A stretch of DNA of 64,000 nt from Uranotaenia lowii. Its lineage: Eukaryota; Arthropoda; Insecta; Diptera; Culicidae. Shown here piece by piece: positions 33,153 through 44,325 of this stretch (positions are counted from its first letter, which is position 1; each line of letters opens with the position of its first letter). The stretch lies in contig NC_073692.1 of NCBI RefSeq assembly GCF_029784155.1, positions 434,287,228 to 434,351,227 of the forward strand, in the 5' to 3' direction. The position numbers were made by a program, and so were the translations under genes. The notes below the pieces were generated by a model. It made no database searches. It worked only from the letters and a program-made list of their open reading frames with translations, and was not told the DNA's origin.

Positions 33153-35079
33153 TCATCCGATTTGCGATGGCGCACTGTAACTGTCGTTTTGAGTTATGGA
33201 ATCTATTGTGTGGAATATGTGGATGGGGTTGGAAGCTGGACTATCTGAGGTAATGAGTGGAAGTTGGTTGGATTGGTTCTTTGCTGTGTGTGGGTTTTGT
33301 GGTTTGGAACTATTACTATTACTGAATTTTGATGTTGTTCTGACTGATTGTAAAATTCCTGTATAAGTGGTATTGAGTTTAGCTGTGTCTGTCCTATAAT
33401 TTACCGTATTGTCAGTATTGGTAATGTGGCACATTTCCAATACACGTAATGTTGATGAGTATTTCGCTCTATCAACGATCCTGGTTCTGGTGTGTTCGAA
33501 CCTATGCTCTGTGTTGATGATATGATCGACCATGGCTGTAGTATCTCCCAATCTCAATTTTATGTCAGTGGTGCTGGTGACTCCGCTCTCCAAAACTTTT
33601 TCATATCTGTTTACATCGGATTTGTGCCCATACAGTCTCTTTGTGAGTGTGTTGGTGCTCATTCCGATGTAAACCTTCTCGCAATCACGACATGGGATAT
33701 TGTAGACGATGTTCGACTGTTGAGCTGGCAATATCGGATCTTTGACGATCGGATATAATTTCCCAACACAATTTATGGTTTTCTGGGCAATTTTAATGGC
33801 AGGAAAATCTTTTTTCAGATCTCGGACGATTCGGCTGGTGAGTGTTGGGATGTAGGTGAGTGTTCGGTAGCTGAAGTTGCTGGTTGATCCGGATTGTGGC
33901 CCCTCGGATGTTGTGTTTGAAGATGCTGGTTCCCCGGTTATGTTGTGTGAATGCTGTTGGATTGATGTTGGAGTTTGTGGCTGATGTGAAGCTGATGGTG
34001 ATGAATTATGCTGTTGCTGATGGTTTTTCGGTAATGATTGCGGAGACTGTGGAGCGTTTGATGCTGCGATGTGATGATGGATGGTTGGTGGTGATTTCTG
34101 GTTCGGTTGTTGTTGGTGTTTTAGGGTGTTTGGTGCTGCGATGTTGTCCCGGGTGGGTGATGATGATTGCTGGTGCTGTTGTGGTTGTTTGTTTGATGCT
34201 GCGATGTGATGTTGTGATATGGTGGGTTGGATTATGTTGAGCTGTTTGAACATTCCGTTGATCAGTTTTGATGGATAATCGTTGGATTTTAGATGTTGAA
34301 ATATGATCTCCTTGCATTGTTTTACTGTTTGATTTGTTGTCAGTTGAGTCACTCGTTTCATGAAGTTGTATGCTACGTTTAGCTTCATTCTTGTGGGGTG
34401 GTGGGAGTGGAAATTTAGGAGTCTACCTGATGCAATTGATTTGGCGTACCATTGTGTAGATATGGTTTGGTCTGCGTTTCGAATTACTAGTGTATCTAAG
34501 TAGGGTATTTGGTTTTGGTTTTCTACTTCCATGGTGAACTGTAACATAGGATGGTAAGCATTGAACGCATCCAATGTTGTTTGAGTTTTTCCTTCTGGTA
34601 GGGCGAGAAGCAAATCATCGACGAACTTGCGCATGTATCTCAAAATCTAGTTTTCCGATGACTGTTGTTATCAGAGTGTCTACAACAAGTTCTGCCAAGA
34701 TTGGTGATAAGCAACTGCCCATTGCGGTTCCTTCTGTTTGGATATAGTAGGTGCTTCTGAACTGGAAATACGAACTTTCTAGGCAGAATTCAATCATCTC
34801 TAAAAATAGGTCTAGGTTTATGTTGGTGCAATGTCTAATGTTGTCCCATTCCTCTATTAGGTTTTTGATGACTAGATGTCTTGGAATGTTGGTAAATAGG
34901 GAAACAACATCAAACGATACCATAACATATCCTTGCGGTAACTTTATCTGGTTTATTTCCTCGACGAATTTGAAGCTGTCCTTTATGCTGAACCACCTGA
35001 ACGTTGGAAAAAAACGAAATCTGACAATAACAACCATTAGACAAGTGAGTTTACACTCTTTAAACCAGACTCTTAACAA
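33153..35079 (-). pseudogene. Penelope-like reverse transcriptase / GIY-YIG endonuclease, frameshifted
   Basis: Two overlapping frames, 35079-34615 and 34643-33153. The first carries MVSFDVVSLFTNIP and TEGTAMGSCLSPILAELVVD. The second opens in YMRKFVDDLLLALP, the catalytic FVDD motif. A long Gln/Ser/Thr/His-rich linker follows, then a GIY-YIG-type endonuclease core (NIVYNIPCRDCEKVYIGMST and RLYGHKSD). A single small indel near 34615-34640 separates the frames, and the fingers region of the polymerase is missing at the 5' side. The copy is not autonomous. Confidence 0.85.
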
Positions 35080-35112
35080 TGCTCATTGTAATTTTTGAAA
35101 CTAATAAATTCC

Positions 35113-35157
35113 AGTACCCTTGAGGAAGACCACCAAAAATGGTCGAAACGTCGGGCA
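35113..35157 (+). ncRNA. Hammerhead ribozyme-like motif, right terminal repeat
   Basis: Order of parts: stem I strand ACCC, core TTGAGGA, stem II GACCA (35128-35132) and TGGTC (35140-35144), core GAAA (35145-35148), then C and GTC (35150-35152) followed by GGG that can close stem I. This is the minimal layout described for Penelope-like elements. The canonical first core base C is T here. Confidence 0.5.
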
Positions 35158-36384
35158 TTTCACAAATAAAAGTTGTTTGATTGAAATCCAAGACCGAAAA
35201 ATAGCCAAAAATTTAAAAATAAACATCAAAAACGGTCGATAACATAAACCTAACAGTATAATTAATTTCACGTCAAGCTTAATTTAACAATTAGAAACTT
35301 TTGTAGACTTTGCTATTCGCTTAACTCGTCATTGGAATGTTTGGATGGAATGGTTGAAGGGGTGGCAATGTGATTCAACAAACTAGCCCTGGATTTTCTG
35401 GCCTTGATGTGTGATGGTAACTTCAATACCGTTGATGGTAAGTCGAGTTTTGAAGTTTTAAATATAAAAATACTTAAAAATAGTTAAATTTTCAGAAATG
35501 GTGGATGAAGATCGCATCGGTGATACTGATGATTTGGTGAAGGAACTTAGTCATTGTATCGCTACAAATTTGCGTGTTAGTGAATCTTCGCCTGACAACG
35601 AGTGCCTTTTTTATGCGAAAACAATAGGTTGTGTAAAGAGCAAACTCTATAAATGCGGAGGAAATCCACAGCTAATGAAATTGTTGGATACCACCGTTCG
35701 ACCTGTTCTGATCCGTAACAACTGCTTTGACGAGTCAGTTTCGGAAGAACCAGTTGACGGTAGCTCCAAAATCGTTGAAGAAGCTCCACCTGAAACTCTG
35801 AAAATGGTTAAGCCCCGATGTAACGGAAGCATGAAAGAACAGATTAAGCAATTTAGTGAATGCTTCTCATTAAATCCTATTGATGGTAAATCATCTTCTG
35901 AAAACGAATGCATTATCTACACGTATGGGCTAGATTGTATACAGAAAATAGCCAGTCAATGCGGTGAGCCTCGACAACTGATGGAAGTATTCAGGGCTGC
36001 CGTAAAACCTGCTTTGGAGTTCAACAAGTGTTACTCAAAGACAGAAACGGAAGAAATAACCGATAAGAATGAAATAGTAAAAGGTAAATCTACTAAGAAA
36101 GGTGAAAATTTATAAAATGTTAAATTCGGTTTTGATTTTCAGAAAAAAATCAGACAGACTGTAACAATAGCTTTGAAGAAGCGACGGAAGAAATTATCAA
36201 TTGCTTCGCTTTCAGTTCAGTTGATAGCAGTAAATCTTCCTCTAAATCCGAGTGCATTTTTTATTTAAATGGGCTAGATTGTGTACAAAAAACTGTTAGG
36301 AAATGCAGATATCCTCCACAAATGGCACAGTTATTGGGAAATATCGTTGAGCCTGCTCTGGCGCTCAACAACTGTTTTTTATGA

Positions 36385-38298
36385 AATTTACGATGAACCT
36401 GAAGAAAACGATGAAAACGAGGTAGCCAATCGTTAAGTTTATTACAATGATTTTTTTCAATTTGTCTCAATAAGATTTCTTGTAGGTACTACAATATTGA
36501 GAAACGTTTTGAGGAATTAATTGTTTTACTTCTCTTTTATTCGTCGAACATCCAAATCTTTATTTTGAAAAGATACATAGCGCCGGGACGAACACAGTGT
36601 CAAATCAAATCTGTAATACTCGCTTTCAGCTGACATCTCGATTAATTTGTATCCCTTGAAACTTATTGCTCAAGCTGAAAAAAGTCACCTTAACCCTAAT
36701 TTCAAAATAGTTTTTTATGCCTGGTATAAAATCTATTCCGAAACTTTAATAATATCTGTTGGTTAATAAAAATAGAACGAAGTTGATATGGAACCAGTTA
36801 GCAATAACAAACATTTCTCATTTGAATGGTTTTCCGTCAAAAATTATCTCAGCTTCTCCAGAGACAGGGACAGTGTATTGACAGAAAGTCAGAGACGGAC
36901 AGATTAACACAGTTGTTTCACAGATTGCTATCAGCAGTGATCTTGTTCGGAAACAAAACAAAACCATTAATTACATGCCATTGCGCCACAAACTGGGACT
37001 CGAGCCACGCGAATACGTAACCCGACTGAAGAACGTTGCTATCAAAAGTCCGACAACTCTTCCGAAAAAAAAACAAACAAACCGAAACGGAAGACTAAAA
37101 CCGTCCAAGCCAAGCCAAGCCAAAGTCGAGCTGAGCTAATCTTATCTTTCCGATCCGAGTGAAACACCAATCGAGCAGAGACCGCGCGTAAATGTCTTAA
37201 TTGAATTTTTAATCGTCTTATGGTCGTCTGGGTAAGTGGGAACAGTAGCTCCGGTCTTTTTTCCTCCGCTCGGCATCAACCTCCGCAAATTTTGCTGCAC
37301 CGGATTCCTCGGCTTACTCGAGTCCCCCCGAGAGCCCACATCATACCTGGGCTCCACAACCGGAATGCTCCGTCAGAACGGGGTGCGCACTTTTCACAAC
37401 GAGCGAAGGATCTGTGACTTGGACTCTGGTCCGGAATTCCATTCCCCTAAAGATACGTTGATTGAACCTTAACGATAACCTCTTCGGCGATTCTTTCAGA
37501 CCATGCGAGTCCAAGGAGAGTTGTCTCGATTGCAAGTTATTACAAAACGATCAAATAATGATCATCAATTGCTTTGACCGACATGTGGCATTTTTTTTCC
37601 TAGCCTGTGAAAAGATTTAAATTTCTGCTTAAAGTAGATATTTCTTTTAATTTTTATTACTTAACTTGATTGCTTCTATCGATGTGAAAATACGGGATCT
37701 AAATTTTAAAGTTTTGTTTCTATTGCTCTGATAGCATATCTCCTAAAAATAGTAAGTTTATGAGTCAGAAAATTAGTTGACATTGATGTTATTATCTGGT
37801 AACGTTATATTTTTTAGACTTTTTAATCTTTTTCACGGTCCTATCGTGAAATTTGAATTTCCAGAGTACAAGTCTCTGCAATAGTCAAGAATTCATGCGC
37901 AATGCTTTGTTTCACAATATATAAAGATGGATACAATTTTGGTATGATAACATTGGAATATCATATTTGAAAAATAAATCTTGATGTAAACATCCTTTTA
38001 ACCTATTTAAAGCGATTATTAACAAAAAATAAATATCATAGTATGAATGCTTAAGAAAATGCAGGTTTAAAGAAGTCAGTCTATGATCTTATTTTGTCAG
38101 TAATGAGCTAAATGCACTAGTGGGGTAAATTTTAACAATATAATATGATGAATTTTGAGGATTAGAAAAGTTTGAAGTGAGTTCTTTTATTATTATTGTG
38201 TTCTTTAACCCTTTAATGTATCACTTTTATTAAACGAGAAAAGCAGTAATAAATTCAGTGAAATAAAATTTTCTTTTTCGAATAACATATTTGAACAT
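36385..38298. other. Intergenic between gene G and satellite array 2
   Basis: The segment from about 36780 to 37530 is more GC-rich and may be part of a retroelement or an unrecognised transcript, but I see no domain, LTR pair or splice chain. The rest is AT-rich. Confidence 0.4.
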
Positions 38299-41200
38299 AT
38301 TTAAAATTGTCAAAATTGTCAAAATTGTCAAAATTGTCAAAATTGTCAAAATTGTCAAAATTGTCAAAATTGGCAAAATTGTCAAAATTGTCAAAATTGT
38401 CAAAATTGTCAAAATTGTCAAAATTGTCAAAATTGTCAAAATTGTCGAAATTGTCAAAATTGTCAAAATTGTCAAAATTGTCAAAATTGTCAAAAGTGTC
38501 AAAATGGTCAAAATTGTCAAAATTGTCAAAATTGTCAAAATTGTCAAAATTGTCAAAGTTGTCAAAGTTGTCAAAATTGTCAAAATTGTCAAAATTGTCA
38601 AAATTGTCAAAATTGTCAAAATTGTCAAAATTGTCAAAATTGTCAAAATTGTCAAAATTGTCAAAATTGTCAAAATTGTCAAAATTGTCAAAATTGTCAA
38701 AATTGTCAAAATTGTCAAAATTGTCAAAATTGTCAAAATTGTCAAAATTATCAAAATTGTCAAATTTGTCAAAATTGCCAAAATTGTCAAAATTGTCAAA
38801 GTTGTCAAAATTGTCAAAATTGTCAAAATTGTCAAAATTGTCAAAATTGTCAAAATTGTCAAAATTGTCAAAATTGTCAAAATTGTCAAAATTGTCAAAA
38901 TTGTCAAAATTGTCAAAATTGTCAAAATTGTCAAAATTGTCAAAATTGTCAAAATTGTCAAAATTGTCAAAATTGTCAAAATTGTCAAAATTGTCAAAAT
39001 TGTCAAAATTGTCAAAATTGTCAAAATTGTCAAAATTGTCAAAATTGTCAAAATTGTCAAAATTGTCAAAATTGTCAAAATTGTCAAAATTGTCAAAATT
39101 GTCAAAATTGTCAAAATTGTCAAAATTGTCAAAAGTGTCAAAATGTCCAAAATTTTCAAAATTTTCAAAATAGTTTAAATTTTCCAAATTGTTAAAATTC
39201 TCAAAATTGTCAAAATTGTCGAAATTGTCAAAATTGTCAAAATTGTCAAAATTGTCAAAATTGTCAAAATTGTCAAAATTGTCAAAATTGTCAAAATTGT
39301 CAAAATTGTCAAAATTGTCAAAATTGTCAAAATTGTCAAAATTGTCAAAATTGTCAAAATTGTCAAAATTGTCAAAATTGTCAAAATTGTCAAAATTGTC
39401 AAAATTGTCAAAATTGTCAAAATTGTCAAAATTGTCAAAATTGTCAAAATTGTCAAAATTGTCAAAATTGTCAAAATTGTCAAAATTGTCAAAATTGTCA
39501 AAATTGTCAAAATTGTCAAAATTGTCAAAATTGTCAAAATTGTCAAAATTGTCAAAATTGTCAAAATTGTCAAAATTGTCAAAATTGTCAAAATTGTCAA
39601 AATTGTCAAAATTGTCAAAATTGTCAAAATTGTCAAAATTGTCAAAATTGTCAAAATTGTCAAAATTGTCAAAATTGTCAAAATTGTCAAAATTGTCAAA
39701 ATTGTCAAAATTGTCAAAATTGTCAAAATTGTCAAAATTGTCAAAATTGTCAAAATTGTCAAAATTGTCAAAATTGTCAAAATTGTCAAAATTGTCAAAA
39801 TTGTCAAAATTGTCAAAATTGTCAAAATTGTCAAAATTGTCAAAATTGTCAAAATTGTCAAAATTGTCAAAATTGTCAAAATTGTCAAAATTGTCAAAAT
39901 TGTCAAAATTGTCAAAATTGTCAAAATTGTCAAAATTGTCAAAATTGTCAAAATTGTCAAAATTGTCAAAATTGTCAAAATTGTCAAAATTGTCAAAATT
40001 GTCAAAATTGTCAAAATTGTCAAAATTGTCAAAATTGTCAAAATTGTCAAAATTGTCAAAATTGTCAAAATTGTCAAAATTGTCAAAATTGTCAAAATTG
40101 TCAAAATTGTCAAAATTGTCAAAATTGTCAAAATTGTCAAAATTGTCAAAATTGTCAAAATTGTCAAAATTGTCAAAATTGTCAAAATTGTCAAAATTGT
40201 CAAAATTGTCAAAATTGTCAAAATTGTCAAAATTGTCAAAATTGTCAAAATTGTCAAAATTGTCAAAATTGTCAAAATTGTCAAAATTGTCAAAATTGTC
40301 AAAATTGTCAAAATTGTCAAAATTGTCAAAATTGTCAAAATTGTCAAAATTGTCAAAATTGTCAAAATTGTCAAAATTGTCAAAATTGTCAAAATTGTCA
40401 AAATTGTCAAAATTGTCAAAATTGTCAAAATTGTCAAAATTGTCAAAATTGTCAAAATTGTCAAAATTGTCAAAATTGTCAAAATTGTCAAAATTGTCAA
40501 AATTGTCAAAATTGTCAAAATTGTCAAAATTGTCAAAGTTGTCAAAATTGTCAAAAGTGTCCAAAATTGTCAAAATTGTCAAAATTGTCAAAATTGTCAA
40601 AATTGTCAAAATTGTCAAAATTGTCAAAATTGTCAAAATTGTCAAAATTGTCAAAATTGTCAAAATTGTCAAAATTGTCAAAATTGTCAAAATTGTCAAA
40701 ATTGTCAAAATTGTCAAAATTGTCAAAATTGTCAAAATTGTCAAAATTGTCAAAATTGTCAAAATTGTCAAAATTGTCAAAATTGTCAAAATTGTCAAAA
40801 TTGTCAAAATTGTCAAAATTGTCAAAATTGTCAAAATTGTCAAAATTGTCAAAATTGTCAAAATTGTCAAAATTGTCAAAATTGTCATCATTGTCAAAAT
40901 TGTTAAAATTGTCAAAATTGTCAAAATTGTCAAAATTGTCAAAATTGTCAAAATTGTCAAAATTGTCAAAATTGTCAAAATTGTCAAAATTGTCAAAATT
41001 GTCAAAATTGTCAAAATTGTCAAAATTGTCAAAATTGTCAAAATTGTCAAAATTGTCAAAATTGTCAAAATTGTCAAAATTGTCAAAATTGTCAAAATTG
41101 TCAAAATTGTCAAAATTGTCAAAATTGTCAAAATTGTCAAAATTGTCAAAATTGTCAAAATTGTCAAAATTGTCAAAATTGTCAAAATTGTCAAAATTGT

Positions 41201-42960
41201 CAAAATTGTCAAAATTGTCAAAATTGTCAAAATTGTCAAAATTGTCAAAATTGTCAAAATTGTCAAAATTGTCAAAATTGTCAAAATTGTCAAAATTGTC
41301 AAAATTGTCAAAATTGTCAAAATTGTCAAAATTGTCAAAATTGTCAGAATTGTCAAAATTGTCAAAATTGTCAAAATTGTCAAAATTGTCAAAATTGTCA
41401 AAATTGTCACAATTGTCAAAATTGTCAAAATTGTCAAAATTGTCAAAATTGTCAAAATTGTCAAAATTGTCAAAATTGTCAAAATTGTCAAAATTGTCAA
41501 AATTGTCAAAATTGTCAAAATTGTCAAAATTGTCAAAATTGTCAAAATTGTCAAAATTGTCAAAATTGTCAAAATTGTCAAAATTGTCAAAATTGTCAAA
41601 ATTGTCAAAATTGTCAAAATTGTCAAAATTGTCAAAATTGTCAAAATTGTCAAAATTGTCAAAATTGTCAAAATTGTCAAAATTGTCAAAATTGTCAAAA
41701 TTGTCAAAATTGTCAAAATTGTCAAAATTGTCAAAATTGTCAAAATTGTCAAAATTGTCAAAATTGTCAAAATTGTCAAAATTGTCAAAATTGTCAAAAT
41801 TGTCAAAATTGTCAAAATTGTCAAAATTGTCAAAATTGTCAAAATTGTCAAAATTGTCAAAATTGTCAAAATTGTCAAAATTGTCAAAATTGTCAAAATT
41901 GTCAAAATTGTCAAAATTGTCAAAATTGTCAAAATTGTCAAAATTGTCAAAATTGTCAAAATTGTCAAAATTGTCAAAATTGTCAAAATTGTCAAAATTG
42001 TCAAAATTGATAAAATTGTCAATATTGTCAAAATTGTCAAAATTGTCAAAATTGTCAAAATTGTCAAAATTGTCAAAATTGTCACAACTGTCAAAATTGT
42101 CAAAATTGTCAAACTTGTCAAAATTGTCAAAATTGTCAAATTGTCAAAATTGTCAAAATTGTCAAAATTGTCAAAATTGTCAAAATTGTCAAAATTGTCA
42201 AAATTTTCAAAATTTTGAAAATCGTCAAAATTGTCAAAATTGTCAAAATTGTCAAAATTGTCAAAATTGTCAAAATTGTCAAAATTGTCAAAATTGTCAA
42301 AATTGTCAAAATTGTCAAAATTGTCAAAATTGTCAAAATTGTCAAAATTTTCAAAATTTTCAAAATTTTGAAAATTGTCAAAATTTTCAAAATTTTCAAA
42401 ATTTTGAAAATTGTCAAAATTGTCAAAATTGTCAAAATTGTCAAAATTGACAAAATTGTCAATATTGTCAAAATTGTCAAAATTGTCAAAATTGTCAAAA
42501 TTGTCAAAACTGTCAAAATTGTCAAAATTGTCAAAATTGTCAAAATTGTCAAAATTGTCAAAATTGTCAAAATTGTCAAAATTGTCAAAATTGTCAAAAT
42601 TGTCAAAATTGTCAAAATTGTCAAAATTGTCAAAATTGTCAAAATTGTCAAAATTGTCAAAATTGTCAAAATTGTCAAAATTGTCAAAATTGTCAAAATT
42701 GTCAAAATTGTCAAAATTGTCAAAATTGTCAAAATTGTCAAAATTGTCAAAATTGTCAAAATTGTCAAAATTGTCAAAATTGTCAAAATTGTCAAAATTG
42801 TCAAAATTGTCAAAATTGTCAAAATTGTCAAAATTGTCAAAATTGTCAAAATTGTCAAAATTGTCAAAATTGTCAAAATTGTCAAAATTGTCAAAATTGT
42901 CAAAATTGTCAAAATTGTCAAAATTGTCAAAGTTGTTAAAATTGTCAAATTGTCAAAATT
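38299..42960. repeat. 9-bp satellite array 2, unit AAAATTGTC
   Basis: About 515 copies over 4.66 kb, the largest array here. It is nearly uniform from 39210 to 40540 and from 40560 to 42000. Short degenerate patches (39130-39210, 40535-40565, 42005-42130, 42190-42220, 42340-42445) separate blocks and reset the phase. Frames of 312, 1009 and 1294 codons across it are produced by the stop-free 9-bp unit and are not genes. Confidence 0.97.
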
Positions 42961-44325
42961 GAAGAAATATTCAAACAAATTGTTTGTTTTAAAATAGTCA
43001 ACATTTTCTTCATATTCGTTAACACAGAATGCTTTGATTAGCAAATCCCTGCAAATAAACAATCAAAACAGTGTAGTTTTTGTTGTCGCCCATTTCGAAC
43101 TGTTGGCCTACTTAGATTTGTTCGTGACTGCCGCCGCCATCCAGTCAATGAAGGATAGAGATGCTCAAATTAAGAACAAAAACACTCATTTGCTAGGCTG
43201 TTTATAAGATAATTGTGAAGAGATTATGATTTATTACAGTTTCATTCACAATAACCATCAACATTGGCTCCAGAGCGCTCCCTCGCAGGAAAGCGAGAGA
43301 AAGCAAAAAAGTTTACCCAGAGATTAAGATTAAACCGAGCGCTGAATGTAAGTTAGTCATGGAAAAAGTTTTACCACTAGCGGTCGGATTGGATGCCTTC
43401 TTTACTTTGTCGGGCGCGATCGAGGATTGATGGGAAAAAGGCTCACTGCCGATTGCGATAGGAATAAAAAAACGTGTCCCATTAGCATGCACGTGGTGTG
43501 TTTAGGTTTTGTGGGGAAGCGAATGAGTTGAGAGAAAAAACAGGACCGTAGACTTGACCGATACCTAAGTCGATTAGGACAGGCGGCCGGCAAAGTTGAA
43601 GCATGAATTGTAAACAAAAACATTGTCAATTTACACAGTACCTTCGCTTACTACATCAACAACAAGAAGCACGCCAACGGAATTTGAAAGAGATTCTTTG
43701 TTTGATTGCATGGTTTGCTTTGTCGATGTGTAGGCATACGACGAGGTGCTTTGCTAGCTTGGATTGTCTAATTTTCAATTATTTTCCAGCTTCCGGGAAA
43801 GGTGAATGATAAATCACGTGACCTACATACTGTTTGTCTTGCTTCCCCGAGAAATAGCAGCGGTGTTGGAATAAATTACACTTTTTCATTCACTGAATAA
43901 CGAAGCAGTTGTGTTTACAAAAGGTTTAACGGTTGTTAATGAACCCGGACAATTGTGAAAAGGAGTGAAAAACTGGAGATTCGATTATCAGGGACTCGGC
44001 GATTTTGCTTTGCTGACAGTTGATGTGTTATATGTTTTTGCAGTACAAATCGTCGGTGACTAACTGGGGAACTATTTTCTCGATCTTTTAAATTAACTAA
44101 AGTATGTAGGGCAATCTTTTTTTTCAAGCTCTCAGCTTCACGTTGACGGCATTCGAGTGACTGACTATATGAAAAAAAAGGCACCTCAAATTGGGATCTA
44201 TGCAAATTTTAAGGACAGCAAAGGCTTCGAGGCGATTGTTGAGGTTTAACACTAAACAGTTATTTGTACTACTTTGGTTTATTTCAGAATCAAACCGAAA
44301 ATCAATCCAAAACATGATGAATACT
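42961..44325. other. Intergenic, unassigned
   Basis: Mixed base composition with GC-richer patches (43260-43600), no domain or splice chain recognised. TTTATT at 44278-44283 supplies a minus-strand AATAAA about 45 bp past the stop of the first P450. Confidence 0.4.

Larger units (their letters stand above)
32819..35254 (-). mobile_element. Penelope-like element in intron 2 of gene G
   Basis: Flanked by a 14-bp duplication AGTATAATTAATTT at 32805-32818 and 35255-35268. Long inverted terminal repeats of about 220 bp occupy 32820-33041 and 34994-35217. The coding strand is minus, opposite to gene G. The element lacks the N-terminal part of the reverse transcriptase and begins within an inverted copy of its own 3' end, a layout known for Penelope elements. 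Each terminal repeat contains a hammerhead-like fold. Flanking intron sequence aligns with intron 2 of gene F on both sides. Confidence 0.85.
32492..36384 (+). pseudogene. Gene G: duplicate of gene F, probably inactivated
   Basis: The same five-exon structure as gene F: 32492-32537, 32604-32796, 35307-35437, 35496-36083 and 36143-36384. Exons 1 and 2 have the identical lengths (46 and 193 nt). Exon 3 is 36 nt shorter than in gene F, and the deletion junction creates an in-frame TGA at 35371-35373, right after the second cysteine pair. Exons 4 and 5 remain open and encode three C-terminal modules without the 78-bp duplication of gene F. The last exon has extra T residues near 36375, which shift the frame and cut off the acidic tail with a TGA at 36382-36384. 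Intron 2, normally 57 bp, is 2.5 kb here because of a Penelope-like insertion. Unless exon 3 is skipped or read through, only a stub would be made. Confidence 0.8.

Noticed and set aside
33884..34317. Plus-strand 118-codon frame and minus-strand 103-codon frame in the Penelope-like element
   Set aside because: Shadows of the low-complexity linker of the real minus-strand frame.
35371..35373. The gene G TGA as a possible selenocysteine codon
   Set aside because: It lies at the junction of a 36-bp deletion relative to gene F, where gene F has a TGT cysteine codon, and no selenocysteine element was sought or seen. A plain loss-of-function change is simpler.
37142..37535. Several overlapping frames of 64-78 codons in a GC-richer patch
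   Set aside because: They overlap in both strands with no domain or splice signal; open frames are expected from base composition alone.
38299..42960. CRISPR array
   Set aside because: The repeats are contiguous 9-mers without unique spacers, and the window is eukaryotic.
38230..43062. Open frames of 312 to 1294 codons through satellite array 2
   Set aside because: Same cause. Frames on both strands are equally open and change repeat type wherever an indel shifts the phase.
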